Positions 1 through 8,919 are shown, counted from the first letter of the stretch. The stretch: DNA of 64,000 bases from ZC4RG29 sp036381475 (GCA_036381475.1 DASVCT010000204.1:18040-82039); one strand, 5' to 3'. The notes: generated by a model from the sequence alone, not told the origin. Translations and numbers: made by a program.

Positions 1-692
1 AGCACCTCTTCGTTTGCAAGTTTTTCGTTGTACTCGATTAAGACTGAACTTGGCCCCGTGGCCGTCACGGCCGCAATGTGAGGCCCGGTGCCATCCGGTT
101 TTGTCGCAAAAACTGAATTCTGCCTGCCTGGCGTTCCGCCCTCCGGGGCTTCCGACTCCGTCCAGTTGTCTTCCTCCCCGCAGGCATTGGACGGATCAAT
201 AAGTTCAAGAGACCAACCGCCTTCCTTCTTTGATGCATTGCGATACCAGGTGCTTGAATAGCGCACCGAATCGATCGTCAGCCCCGCGGATGACCTTAGA
301 ATAATCGCATCACCGCCATTGTTTAAAGTCGGCATGCCCGTTACCGGAACAACCCGGACGTCTTTAAATGCCGTCTCATGCTGCGACGATACCATGACCG
401 CATACTCATTCGGCGCAATGGACACCGATGGAAGTCGGGCGGTAGACACTTCATCCGAAAGGGTCCATTCCCCAAGGTTAACGGTTACAGTACTGCGATT
501 GAATATCTCAACAAATTCTGCTTCCGGAAGACCCACTGGCGGAGATGGATCAGAAAGAATTTCGGTAATGACGACATCCTTGAAAGCGACATCGCTGGAT
601 GGAACGGGTTCGTCGCCGAACTGAGAGAAAGCCGGGTTGTCGAGGCTCGAACTAACAATAGTTAACCCGAGAGCCCAAATAAATTTATTCAT
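1..692 (-). CDS. Secreted lamin-tail-domain protein (C-terminus cut by window edge)
   Basis: Reading the minus strand from an ATG at 692 gives an open frame of about 230 residues that runs off the window, so the 3' end is missing. The first ~24 residues (MNKFIWALGL..., ending ...AFSQ) look like a signal peptide. Residues ~30-145 fit a lamin-tail domain: VVITEILSDPSPP, then EFVEIFNRS, NLGEWTLSD and PNEYAVM. Lamin-tail domains in Bacteroidota occur in large exported proteins, often with Ig-like repeats and a type IX secretion tail. The last visible residues (GPHIAAVTATGPSSVLIEYN) look like the start of an Ig-like module. Export is inferred; the sorting signal would lie outside the window. A minus-strand promoter at 724-756 fits a leader of about 26 bases. 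Confidence 0.75.
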   Translation of the reverse strand, partial: MNKFIWALGLTIVSSSLDNPAFSQFGDEPVPSSDVAFKDVVITEILSDPSPPVGLPEAEFVEIFNRSTVTVNLGEWTLSDEVSTARLPSVSIAPNEYAVMVSSQHETAFKDVRVVPVTGMPTLNNGGDAIILRSSAGLTIDSVRYSSTWYRNASKKEGGWSLELIDPSNACGEEDNWTESEAPEGGTPGRQNSVFATKPDGTGPHIAAVTATGPSSVLIEYNEKLANEEV

Positions 693-707
693 ACACGGGG
701 GTCTTTA

Positions 708-740
708 TTGCTTTGGGCTCTTTCAAAAGTACTATTTTTG
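708..740 (+). promoter_or_regulatory. Promoter for asd
   Basis: TATTTTTG at 733-740 matches the TAnnTTTG -7 element. A TTG at 708-710 lies 22 bases upstream, or TTTG at 712-715 lies 17 bases upstream. The start codon at 765 would follow a leader of about 19 bases. Confidence 0.55.
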
Positions 741-756
741 TAGTTCTAAATACAAA
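724..756 (-). promoter_or_regulatory. Promoter for the lamin-tail gene
   Basis: The minus strand reads TTTG (756-753), 21 bases, then TACTTTTG (731-724). This matches the Bacteroidota housekeeping pattern TTTG/TAnnTTTG. It lies back to back with the plus-strand -7 element at 733-740. Confidence 0.65.
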
Positions 757-764
757 CACGAATC

Positions 765-1757
765 ATGAAACTTGCGGTTGTTGGAGCCACCGGGCTCGTG
801 GGGCAGGAGATCCTGCACGTACTGGAAGAGAGAAATTTTCCATTCACTGAACTGATTCTGGTAGCCTCGGCCAAATCAGTTGGCAAGACCATGAAGTTTA
901 AGGGCTCCGACTATAAGATTATTGGAATTGAAGAGGCGGTGAAACAGGCGCCGGATATCGCTATTTTCTCCGCTGGCGGCGGCACGTCCCTCGAATGGGC
1001 GCCCAAATTCGCCGAAGCGGGCACCATTGTCATTGACAATTCTTCCGCGTGGCGCATGGATCCGGACAAGAAGCTGGTAGTACCTGAAATTAACGGTCAC
1101 GTTATTGGTATTGACGATCGGATCATAGCGAACCCGAACTGCTCTACCATACAGATGGTACTTGCATTGGCGCCCCTGCATATCGCATACAAGATCAGGC
1201 GGATTGTGGTGTCCACCTATCAGTCCGTTACCGGAACAGGAAAAGACGCGGTTCAGCAGCTGATGGACGAGCGGTCAGGTGTAGAAGGCACCCGGGTTTA
1301 CCCGCACCCCATCGACATGAATGCGTTGCCTCATATCGACGTCTTCCTCGACAACGGGTACACGAAGGAAGAAATGAAGATGGTAAATGAAACGCGGAAG
1401 ATCCTTGGAGACGACAGCATCGGCGTGACGTCTACCACGGTGCGCGTGCCGACCATCGGCGGCCATTCAGAGGCGGTCAACGTGGAGTTCCACAGAGACT
1501 TCGACCTCGATGAGGTACGCCGCATGCTTGCGCAAACGCCCGGAGTTGTCGTGCAGGACGATCCGGCCAACAACGTATACCCTATGCCCATTTACGCCAA
1601 GGGTAAGGACGAAGTCTTCGTGGGAAGACTGCGCCGCGACGAATCGCAACCCAATACGCTGAACATGTGGGTCGTCTCTGACAACCTGAGGAAGGGTGCA
1701 GCAACGAACGCGGTTCAGATCGCCGAGTTCATGCTGGAGAAAAGTCTTGTCTATTAG
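765..1757 (+). CDS. asd: Aspartate-semialdehyde dehydrogenase
   Basis: This 330-residue cytoplasmic enzyme reduces aspartyl phosphate to aspartate semialdehyde with NADPH. It is the branch point to lysine, diaminopimelate, threonine and methionine. The N-terminus has the nucleotide-binding loop VVGATGLVGQEI. The catalytic Cys is C126 in ANPNCSTIQM and the active-site His is H234 in IGGHSEAVNV. Length and motifs match the family throughout. The methyltransferase gene downstream overlaps its stop codon, so the two are probably co-transcribed. Its promoter at 733-740 faces the lamin-tail promoter. Confidence 0.96.
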   Translation: MKLAVVGATGLVGQEILHVLEERNFPFTELILVASAKSVGKTMKFKGSDYKIIGIEEAVKQAPDIAIFSAGGGTSLEWAPKFAEAGTIVIDNSSAWRMDPDKKLVVPEINGHVIGIDDRIIANPNCSTIQMVLALAPLHIAYKIRRIVVSTYQSVTGTGKDAVQQLMDERSGVEGTRVYPHPIDMNALPHIDVFLDNGYTKEEMKMVNETRKILGDDSIGVTSTTVRVPTIGGHSEAVNVEFHRDFDLDEVRRMLAQTPGVVVQDDPANNVYPMPIYAKGKDEVFVGRLRRDESQPNTLNMWVVSDNLRKGAATNAVQIAEFMLEKSLVY

Positions 1758-2973
1758 TGACCCGGACCTTCCTGACGCACGGCTACTCCAGCCCCAGGTT
1801 CAGGAGTTCATCCGCGCCCATGTATCCTCGGACATCCATGAACTGTCGCTGAGGCAGCCTGCACAAAGGTTCGGTGTTCCTTTCCGCGACATCGCGGTAC
1901 AGATTGCCGGTCTGCAGAAAGCCAGGCATAAATTGCCGCAGTACTTTTCGACGGAGGGCATTGTGTATCCGCCGTCTGTGAATCTGGAACAATGCTCGTC
2001 GCAGAAAACGGCCGAATACAAAGCCCGCCAGGCCGCCGCTTTCAGCACCCCCTCTCTTGAGCGTTGTGTAGACCTGACGGGAGGATTTGGCGTCGACGCA
2101 TTCTTCCTCAGCCACCAATACGCTGAATTGCACTACGTGGAGCCCGACCGCGAGCTTTTGCTACTGGCGCGCCATAACCACCGTCAGCTGGGGGCACTCA
2201 ATATTACCTACCATCAGAAAGACGCGCTGACGTTTCTGCGTGAGACGACGCTCACTTTTGACGTCGCCTTCCTCGATCCTTCCCGTCGAACGGAAACCAA
2301 TCAGAAGAAAATCGAACTAACTGGCTATTCGCCGGACGTCCGGACGCTCGCGCCGTTCCTGGGAACGACTTTCAAACGACTGATGCTGAAGGCATCACCA
2401 ATGCTCGACATCGACCGGGGCTTACAGGTTGTGCGGAATGTAACCAAGGTTAGTGTAGTGGCATTGGGCGGGGAAGTTCGTGAGTTGTTGTTTTTTGCCG
2501 AATCGGATTGCACGGAAGAACCGCTCCTCGAAGCGGTAGACTTGTCGGGTGACCGCCAGCCATTTTCATTTCGTCGCTCGGACGAGAGCGCCGCCGCGGT
2601 GCAATACGCGGGCCCGCTACGGTACATCTACGAACCCCGGCCGGAGCTACTCAAGGCTGGTGCTTTTCGCCTTATTGCGTCCCGCTTTGGTCTAGCTAAG
2701 CTGCATGCCAACACGCACCTGTATACATCGGAAAAACTCGTCCGGGACTTTCCCGGTCGGGCCTACGAAACGTTGACCGTAGCGCATCGGGTTGGATCCG
2801 ATGTAATGGCCGCATTTCCGGAACGCCGGGCAAACGTCGTTGTGCGCAACTATCCCCTCACTGCAGCTCAACTCAGAACACAGGCCGGTCTCAAAGAAGG
2901 TGGTGAGGGCTATCTTCTGGCATTCAGCTCTCCCGACGGCCCCACGCTGGTCGTCGCAAAACGGCTCCGTTAA
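1747..2973 (+). CDS. THUMP-like-domain class I SAM methyltransferase
   Basis: This 408-residue protein has a SAM-binding motif I (CVDLTGGFGVDAFFLS, residues ~102-117) and a motif IV-like DVAFLDPSRR (~171-180). This is the pattern of Bacteroidota proteins annotated as THUMP-like methyltransferases. A nucleic-acid substrate is likely but unproven. An open frame also begins at ATG 1696, deep inside asd. I prefer TTG at 1747 because GGAG (1736-1739) sits 7 bases upstream and the protein then begins near SDPDL, as I recall for relatives. That start overlaps the asd stop by 11 bases. Its stop codon TAA shares bases with the stop of the convergent gene. Confidence 0.8.
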   Translation: MSISDPDLPDARLLQPQVQEFIRAHVSSDIHELSLRQPAQRFGVPFRDIAVQIAGLQKARHKLPQYFSTEGIVYPPSVNLEQCSSQKTAEYKARQAAAFSTPSLERCVDLTGGFGVDAFFLSHQYAELHYVEPDRELLLLARHNHRQLGALNITYHQKDALTFLRETTLTFDVAFLDPSRRTETNQKKIELTGYSPDVRTLAPFLGTTFKRLMLKASPMLDIDRGLQVVRNVTKVSVVALGGEVRELLFFAESDCTEEPLLEAVDLSGDRQPFSFRRSDESAAAVQYAGPLRYIYEPRPELLKAGAFRLIASRFGLAKLHANTHLYTSEKLVRDFPGRAYETLTVAHRVGSDVMAAFPERRANVVVRNYPLTAAQLRTQAGLKEGGEGYLLAFSSPDGPTLVVAKRLR

Positions 2974-3473
2974 AGGTGCTGAAGGATCTCTTCGATGGGG
3001 GTTTCACCGTCGAGGTGACCCACCAGTCGGCGTTCGTTTGAATAGATATATAAAGAAGGAGTCGATACCGGTCCAATCCGGTCGAGTATCTCGTTCACTG
3101 TGGTTTGGACGAAGTGCACGTTGCTCTTGCCGTCAAGTCCATAATCTGCAGCAAATTTCCGGGATGCTTCGTGACCGTCCGTACCGACAAAATAGATCTG
3201 ATAGTCGCCAAAGGCGTCCAGATTCTCGCTGATGGCCTTCGCTTCCCGCTGGCAGTGATCGCATTCGGTGCGAAAGAAAATCAGGATGTTTTTGCCCGTC
3301 AGTTCGCGTGCCGGAATGATCTGCCGATCCATCGTCACCAGGTTCATGTCAGGCAACTCATTGACAGAGGAGGCCGGCTCCGGCGCTGCGGTTTGGCTGT
3401 GTTCGGAGGTCCTGCTGCATTGCACCATCAGGGCGCTCACTACAACAAGAAAACAGATTAGCGATTTCATCAT
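2970..3473 (-). CDS. Thioredoxin-fold lipoprotein (TlpA/redoxin-like)
   Basis: This 167-residue protein starts with a lipoprotein signal (MMKSLICFLVVVSALMVQC, Cys ~19). A thioredoxin-like fold follows, with the CxxC motif in FFRTECDHCQREA (~residues 70-82). It is likely a membrane-anchored periplasmic thiol-disulfide reductase or peroxiredoxin-like protein; the partner is unknown. M2 (3470) is an equally good start. The gene lies 19 bases after the small membrane protein at 3493-3681 and is probably its operon partner. The TTAA at 2970-2973 serves as the stop codon here and for the convergent methyltransferase gene. Confidence 0.82.
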   Translation of the reverse strand: MMKSLICFLVVVSALMVQCSRTSEHSQTAAPEPASSVNELPDMNLVTMDRQIIPARELTGKNILIFFRTECDHCQREAKAISENLDAFGDYQIYFVGTDGHEASRKFAADYGLDGKSNVHFVQTTVNEILDRIGPVSTPSLYIYSNERRLVGHLDGETPIEEILQHL

Positions 3474-3492
3474 GATATATATAGTCAGAATG

Positions 3493-3681
3493 TCATTGTA
3501 GAAGCTGGACGACCCAGAAGGCCAGCGCGCTCACCAGGAACGACGTGCCGTACCACCGCAGCACCATTTTCCGATTTTGATGTGATCGCCACCAAAGCAC
3601 AATCCAGGGCCGCCACAATCCTGCTAAGAGCAGAAATGCAGACAGTGTGCCTGTGAATGCAAAGAAATGCTGCCAGGTCAT
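3493..3681 (-). CDS. Small two-pass membrane protein, unknown function
   Basis: This protein has 62 residues. Two hydrophobic segments (~7-30 and ~42-60) flank a basic loop, RSHQNRKMVLRWYG. I do not recognise a family. A perfect -7 element, TAATTTTG, lies on the minus strand at 3694-3687, only a few bases before the ATG. This implies a very short or absent leader. The redox lipoprotein follows after 19 bases, so a helper role in the same membrane redox process is possible but only inferred. Confidence 0.6.
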   Translation of the reverse strand: MTWQHFFAFTGTLSAFLLLAGLWRPWIVLWWRSHQNRKMVLRWYGTSFLVSALAFWVVQLLQ

Positions 3682-3686
3682 TTTGC

Positions 3687-3694
3687 CAAAATTA
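3687..3694 (-). promoter_or_regulatory. -7 element for the 3681-2970 gene pair
   Basis: The minus strand reads TAATTTTG, a perfect TAnnTTTG match, six bases before the start codon at 3681. No good -33 element was seen at the usual distance. Confidence 0.45.
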
Positions 3695-3718
3695 ACTCAA
3701 ATTTGTTGTGATCCGTTT

Positions 3719-3726
3719 TATCTTTG
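3719..3726 (+). promoter_or_regulatory. -7 promoter element of mfd
   Basis: TATCTTTG is a perfect TAnnTTTG match. Transcription would begin near 3733, downstream of the first ATG of the open frame (3647) and about 16 bases before TTG 3749. This supports the TTG as the real start of mfd. Confidence 0.6.
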
Positions 3727-3748
3727 CATCCTTTACTGCAAACCGGGA

Positions 3749-6700
3749 TTGAGGGCGCATGATTTTCTGAATCTGTATTGCGCGGAGGGTGTGATCAGGA
3801 CCGTTGCCGCAGGGGTTCGTGCGCCCGGTCCGTCCAGAATTCACATCCGGGGCGCGGCAGGAAGCCTGGATGCCGTCATCGCGGCCGCCGTTTTCACCCT
3901 CGAGCCTCGTGACTCCATCTTCGTAATGCAGGAGAAGGAGGAAGCGGCCTACTTCCAGAATGACCTGCAAAGCCTGCTGGGCAGGGAAGTCCTCCTGCTT
4001 CCCATGTCGTATCGTCGTCCGTATGAATACGACGAAACGGAGAACGCAAATGTACTGATGCGGGCAGAGGTGTTGAGTCGCATCAGCGAACCCGGTCATT
4101 CGCCGCTTGTCGTCGTGACATATCCTGAAGCCCTCGGCGAAAAAGTGGTGAGCAGAAAATCGCTTTCGGCCAACACGTTCGGTGTCGCGATAGGAGAGCA
4201 TCTTAACACCGAGTTCCTCGAAGAGTTCCTCAGGGCATACGGTTTCGAACGGACCGATTTCGTTTACGAAGCCGGACAGTATGCGGTACGCGGTGGAATC
4301 ATCGACGTCTTTTCGTTCGCGCACGAACTGCCTTACCGCATCGAACTCTTTGGCAATGAGGTCGAGAGCATCCGGACGTTCGATCCTACCACGCAGATCT
4401 CTGTGGGCGAGTTCCCGAGGCTGAGCATTGTCCCCAACCTGCAATCGCAAACATTAAAGGCCGAACGACAATCGTTCTTTTCCTTCCTCTCGCCGGAATC
4501 GGTACTGTGGTTCAAAGATCTCCAGCTGACAGGCGACATCATACAAAAGAGTTTCGATACCGCCGCCGAATCATTTGCCCGGCTTGCGGGAGGAGGAAAG
4601 ACTCAGGTCGTTTCCGGTCCTGAGATTCTTTTCGACGACCGCGACACTTTTGACCGCACCGTAGCGTCGTTTCCCTGCGTAGAGTTTGGCAGCCGGTTTC
4701 TGCTTCCGGCTACCCACTCGTTTCAGTTCACTTCCGGGGCGCAGCCTTCGTTCAACAAAAATTTCGAATTGCTGACTGCTGACCTTGAACAACTTCAGCA
4801 ACAGGGATACCGCAGTTTCATCGCTTCCGACCTTCCGCATCAGCTTGACAAGCTGAAGTCGATTTTTGCCGAAATCAGCAGTGTAGTCAGCGTGGAGACG
4901 CTCGACGTCTCTTTGCGTGCCGGATTTCAGGATGCGGACATGAAAATTGCCTGCTACACGGACCACCAGATCTTCGAGCGTTTTCATCGATACAAGGCGC
5001 GGGAAAAGTTCAGCAAATCCAAGGCGTTAACACTCCGCGAATTGCAGACGCTTCAGCCCGGCGACTTCGTCACTCATATCGACTATGGCATCGCAAAATT
5101 TGCCGGACTCGAAAAAAAGATCGTAAGGGACCGCGAACAGGAGTCGATCCGGCTTGTATTCAAAGATGACGACATCCTTTACGTGAGCATTCACTCCCTG
5201 CATAAGATCTCGCGATACACGGGGAAGGATGGCGCACTGCCTGCAATCAGCAAGCTGGGAAGCCAGGAATGGGCGACCAAGAAGTCGCGTGTCAAAAAGC
5301 GGGTAAAGGACATTGCCAAGGAGCTCATCGAGCTTTACGCCAAGCGGAAATCGGCTCCTGGATATTCTTATTCACCTGACAGCTACCTGCAGGCGGAACT
5401 CGAGACATCATTTATGTACGAAGACACGCCAGATCAGGCGCGCGCAACCGCCGATGTCAAGCGTGACCTGGAAGCGCCTCATCCCATGGATCGCCTCGTA
5501 TGTGGCGATGTCGGCTTTGGAAAAACAGAGGTTGCCATACGCGCCGCATTCAAGGCAGTGAACGAAGGAAAGCAGGTGGCCGTGTTAGTGCCAACCACTA
5601 TCCTCGCGATGCAACACTACAGGACATTTCGCGAACGGCTGTCCGCATTTCCCGTCACCATCGAACACATTTCACGCTTTCGGTCATCGGCAGATATCAA
5701 GAGAATTCTTGCCGAGACCAGGGAAGGAAAAATTAACATACTCGTAGGAACGCACCGCATTGTAGCGCGGGATGTAGTCTTCAAGGACCTGGGATTGCTG
5801 GTGATCGACGAAGAACAGAAGTTCGGCGTACGCGTTAAGGACAAGCTTAAAGAGATGAAACTGAACGTCGACGTGCTGACGCTGACTGCTACGCCCATAC
5901 CGCGGACGCTGCACTTTTCGCTAATGGGCGCGCGTGATCTCAGCATTATCATGACCCCACCTCCGAATCGGCAACCGGTAACAACAGAACTCCATACATT
6001 CAACGAGGGTGTTGTCCGCGATGCCATCAGCTTTGAGCTCCGGCGAGGTGGTCAGGTGTTCTTTGTTCACAACAGGGTACATGACATAGAGCAGGTAGCG
6101 AACATAATCTTTCGTCTTGTTCCTGATGCCCGCATCGGCATCGCGCATGGACAGATGGAAGGTTCAAGACTCGAAAAGGTGATGATGCGGTTTATCGATG
6201 GAGAAGTCGATGTGCTCGTCTCCACTAATATTATTGAGTCGGGTCTCGACATCCCCAATGCGAACACGATCATCATCAACCAGGCGCACATGTTCGGCTT
6301 ATCGGATCTCCACCAGATGCGCGGCCGCGTAGGGCGTTCAAACAAGAAGGCATTCTGTTATCTGCTTACACCGCCTGCTTCCCAGTTGTCGGCTGATGCC
6401 AGGAAGCGACTCGCCGCGTTGGAAGAGTTTTCGGAACTGGGCGACGGTTTCAAAGTAGCCATGCGTGACCTGGATATCCGTGGCGCGGGGAATTTGCTCG
6501 GTGCTGAGCAAAGCGGGTTCATCACCGACCTGGGATTCGATACATACCACAAGATCCTGGATGAAGCAATTCAGGAATTGAAAGAAACGGACTTCAAAGA
6601 TTTGTTTGCAGCCGAGCTTGCGGAAAAGGCGAAGGTTATCGTGCAGGATTGCGTGATCGAAACGGACCTCGAAATTCTTATTCCTGAGAGTTATGTGAGC

Positions 6701-7120
6701 AACGTCACCGAACGCCTCCAGTTATATTCCCGACTCGACAACATCAGGACGGAAGAAGAGCTGCAGGCATTTGCCGCCGAGATGCGCGACCGCTTCGGGC
6801 CGATTCCCGAGCCGGTACTGGAGTTGATAAATTCAGTCCGTCTCCGGTGGCTGGGTGAAAAACTTGGCTTTGAAAGGCTGGTCTTGAAGGGTGACCAGCT
6901 CCGTGGTTTTTTTGTTTCTGGCAATGAAACTTACTTCAGTTCGCCCGTTTTTGGCGACATTCTGAAGTACGTTCAGCAGCAGCCCGGACGATTCAGGATG
7001 CGCGACCGGGCAGGAAAGGCCATGCTCGCCATTGAGCAGATCCCTTCCGTAGATGCTGCAATTGCCATATTGGATCAGATGCAGTCGGCCAGGTCAACAA
7101 GCGAGATCTTATCCAGGTAG
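3749..7120 (+). CDS. mfd: Transcription-repair coupling factor Mfd
   Basis: Mfd is a DNA translocase that removes RNA polymerase stalled at lesions and recruits UvrA. At 1123 residues it has normal family length. The N-terminal UvrB-like part is followed by the polymerase-interacting domain (from ~440, PGDFVTHIDYGIAKFAGLE). The helicase motifs are Walker A GDVGFGKT (K592), DEEQ (687-690) and TLTATPIPRT. The TRCF C-terminal domain ends the protein. The open frame extends upstream to 3647, but that would overlap the divergent membrane-protein gene and lie upstream of the promoter at 3719-3726. TTG 3749 gives an N-terminus (RAHDFLNLY) that fits my memory of relatives. The last 46 bases overlap the convergent small gene. 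Confidence 0.95.
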   Translation: MRAHDFLNLYCAEGVIRTVAAGVRAPGPSRIHIRGAAGSLDAVIAAAVFTLEPRDSIFVMQEKEEAAYFQNDLQSLLGREVLLLPMSYRRPYEYDETENANVLMRAEVLSRISEPGHSPLVVVTYPEALGEKVVSRKSLSANTFGVAIGEHLNTEFLEEFLRAYGFERTDFVYEAGQYAVRGGIIDVFSFAHELPYRIELFGNEVESIRTFDPTTQISVGEFPRLSIVPNLQSQTLKAERQSFFSFLSPESVLWFKDLQLTGDIIQKSFDTAAESFARLAGGGKTQVVSGPEILFDDRDTFDRTVASFPCVEFGSRFLLPATHSFQFTSGAQPSFNKNFELLTADLEQLQQQGYRSFIASDLPHQLDKLKSIFAEISSVVSVETLDVSLRAGFQDADMKIACYTDHQIFERFHRYKAREKFSKSKALTLRELQTLQPGDFVTHIDYGIAKFAGLEKKIVRDREQESIRLVFKDDDILYVSIHSLHKISRYTGKDGALPAISKLGSQEWATKKSRVKKRVKDIAKELIELYAKRKSAPGYSYSPDSYLQAELETSFMYEDTPDQARATADVKRDLEAPHPMDRLVCGDVGFGKTEVAIRAAFKAVNEGKQVAVLVPTTILAMQHYRTFRERLSAFPVTIEHISRFRSSADIKRILAETREGKINILVGTHRIVARDVVFKDLGLLVIDEEQKFGVRVKDKLKEMKLNVDVLTLTATPIPRTLHFSLMGARDLSIIMTPPPNRQPVTTELHTFNEGVVRDAISFELRRGGQVFFVHNRVHDIEQVANIIFRLVPDARIGIAHGQMEGSRLEKVMMRFIDGEVDVLVSTNIIESGLDIPNANTIIINQAHMFGLSDLHQMRGRVGRSNKKAFCYLLTPPASQLSADARKRLAALEEFSELGDGFKVAMRDLDIRGAGNLLGAEQSGFITDLGFDTYHKILDEAIQELKETDFKDLFAAELAEKAKVIVQDCVIETDLEILIPESYVSNVTERLQLYSRLDNIRTEEELQAFAAEMRDRFGPIPEPVLELINSVRLRWLGEKLGFERLVLKGDQLRGFFVSGNETYFSSPVFGDILKYVQQQPGRFRMRDRAGKAMLAIEQIPSVDAAIAILDQMQSARSTSEILSR

Positions 7121-7335
7121 GGGTACAGTCCCATGACCGTGTCGAAAGCATTGATCATGAGCACCTTTTGATGGGTGGTCGAAAAGAACACCTCTACAAA
7201 AAATTCGTTGGTGTGATAGAGAAATACCTTGCATTCGCCCAAATTACGGTGGATGAGGTAGTTTCCCTGAAAAGTGATCACATCGCACTTTTTTTCAAAA
7301 GGCATAACCCTGAAGTCGTATAGGGAGAGTGACAT
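7075..7335 (-). CDS. Conserved small protein of unknown function
   Basis: This is an 86-residue soluble protein without signal or membrane segment (MSLSLYDFRVMPFEKKCDVI...). The frame is open to 7410, but I chose the internal ATG at 7335 because the protein reads as a compact domain from there. Proteins with the MPFEKKCD / GNYLIHR / KVFLYH pattern occur in Bacteroidota, as I recall, with no assigned function. It overlaps the end of mfd by 46 bases in convergent orientation. The spacer to gldJ (7336-7612) should hold promoters for both divergent genes. Confidence 0.6.
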   Translation of the reverse strand: MSLSLYDFRVMPFEKKCDVITFQGNYLIHRNLGECKVFLYHTNEFFVEVFFSTTHQKVLMINAFDTVMGLYPYLDKISLVDLADCI

Positions 7336-7612
7336 ACTAAAAAGTTTTTCAGAATTTCTGACACCCTTCAAAAAAGCATGCCACTGGCAGTTGAGCCTCA
7401 AATCGTGCAATCTGACCGCTTCCTGTGTTGGTTAGTCTTTGGCTTCATCCCAAAAAGGGAAGGTCCGTTCCCCAAACAATACTTTGAGCCCACCGACGTT
7501 TAACTGGAGCATGGGAATCTTACATTCCGGAATCGCCTGTTCGACCGGAGGTTCTTGGAAAACACGCGTTTATGTAGGTATCTTAGCATTTGGTTTAAAA
7601 ACTTTTTTTCAG

Positions 7613-8833
7613 ATGAGGTATTCATTTAAGAGTCTTTTTTATCTCCTGGGCGGGTCTGTTGTTCTTTCGGCCTGTTCACTTTTTGGAGGCGGTGGCAGCA
7701 AACCCACGGCGCAGAACCCGGGACAGCTCAGCAACGCAACGGGCTTGGCGTTCAACGACGAGGATGCGGGTGGATTCATGGTCAAACCCTTTAAGGGACA
7801 ACCTGACGCCCCGAACATGGTGTTTATTGAAGGGGGCCGTGCGGTGATGGGCTCATTCGAAGAGGACGTGATGTCTTATCGCGACAATCTTGAGCGCACG
7901 GTTTCAGTGGCCTCCTTTTATATGGATGAAACTGAAATTGCCAACATCAACTGGCTGGAATACTTGCACTACCTCGCAAAGGATTCCGCACAGGAAGTAT
8001 ATGAGGCTGCCCTGCCTGACACGACGGTATGGGTTGGCAAACTGGCATTCAACGATCCCTATGTGGATCATTATCTTCGTTACCCCGGCTTCCGTTATTT
8101 CCCGGTAGTCGGTGTAAGCTGGACCCAGGCCAGCAAGTACGCGGTATGGCGTACTCATGCTGTAAACAGGGCTCTGGCTGAAGCTGCAGGTGAAGAATTC
8201 GCTGAAACCGATGGCCGGATTCCCCTCGAGTCGGGTATCGTGGTTCCTTCGTTCAGACTTCCCACCGAAGCGGAATGGGAATATGCAGCGCAGGCACTCA
8301 TCGGTACGCAGTGGGTAGAAGAGCTTCAGACCCACCAGCGCATTTATCCGTGGGACGGACACGCCGTGCGTAATCCTTATGGCAAACAGATGGGCTACAT
8401 GCTGGCGAACTTCAAGCGCGGGCGTGGTGACTATGCCGGTATCGCCGGTCGTCTGAACGACGGTGCGCTCATCACGTCATACATTTATGAATTTCCTCCC
8501 AACGACTACGGCCTTTACAACATGGCGGGCAACGTAAGCGAATGGGTGCAGGACGTTTACCGCCCGATGTCATACCAGGATTTTGACGATCTGAATCCCA
8601 TCCGGAGGGACGGCTTCCTGGATGAGGCCGCCGGATACAACAGTGATTTTGAAACCAACCCGGAAAGTTTCACGTCGCTGATAACCGACCGCGCCCGTGT
8701 ATACAAGGGTGGCAGCTGGAAAGACGTGGCCTACTGGATGTCGCCCGGAACGCGCCGATTCCTGGATCAGGATTCAGCGACTGCCACGATTGGCTTCCGC
8801 TGTGCGATGATCCGTGCGGGTTCTAACTACTAG
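7613..8833 (+). CDS. gldJ: Gliding-motility lipoprotein GldJ (SUMF1/FGE fold)
   Basis: This 406-residue protein starts with a lipoprotein signal (MRYSFKSLFYLLGG..., lipobox LSAC, Cys ~21). A formylglycine-generating-enzyme-like domain covers ~60-400, with NMVFIEGG, SFYMDETEI, FRLPTEAEWEYAA, NMAGNVSEWVQDV and YKGGSWKD. GldJ is needed for gliding and type IX secretion in Bacteroidota and is thought not to act as a sulfatase-modifying enzyme. GldK has the same fold; the EDVMSYRDN segment and the family pattern favour GldJ. The frame is open from 7439, but the ATG at 7613 begins the signal peptide. TAGCATTTG, about 20 bases upstream, may be a relaxed -7 element. A strong terminator follows. Confidence 0.82.
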   Translation: MRYSFKSLFYLLGGSVVLSACSLFGGGGSKPTAQNPGQLSNATGLAFNDEDAGGFMVKPFKGQPDAPNMVFIEGGRAVMGSFEEDVMSYRDNLERTVSVASFYMDETEIANINWLEYLHYLAKDSAQEVYEAALPDTTVWVGKLAFNDPYVDHYLRYPGFRYFPVVGVSWTQASKYAVWRTHAVNRALAEAAGEEFAETDGRIPLESGIVVPSFRLPTEAEWEYAAQALIGTQWVEELQTHQRIYPWDGHAVRNPYGKQMGYMLANFKRGRGDYAGIAGRLNDGALITSYIYEFPPNDYGLYNMAGNVSEWVQDVYRPMSYQDFDDLNPIRRDGFLDEAAGYNSDFETNPESFTSLITDRARVYKGGSWKDVAYWMSPGTRRFLDQDSATATIGFRCAMIRAGSNY

Positions 8834-8865
8834 GTGTACAGGAATACCAACTCTGATTCAATACC

Positions 8866-8900
8866 AAAAGGGCTGCGGTTTCCCGCAGCCCTTTTTTCTT
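8866..8900. terminator. Bidirectional intrinsic terminator
   Basis: A nine-base-pair GC stem GGGCTGCGG (8870-8878) / CCGCAGCCC (8883-8891) has a 4-base loop, flanked by AAAA and TTTTTT. It can end gldJ on the plus strand and the anti-sigma gene on the minus strand. Confidence 0.9.
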
Positions 8901-8919
8901 GCTTGCAGATACTTACTTT

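Noticed and set aside
14..665. Plus-strand open frames at the left edge of the window
   Set aside because: They are antisense to the lamin-tail protein, which has a signal peptide, domain motifs and a promoter.
3692..4450. Minus-strand open frame of 252 codons opposite mfd
   Set aside because: It is a mirror of mfd coding sequence with no recognisable domain and would collide with the mfd promoter.
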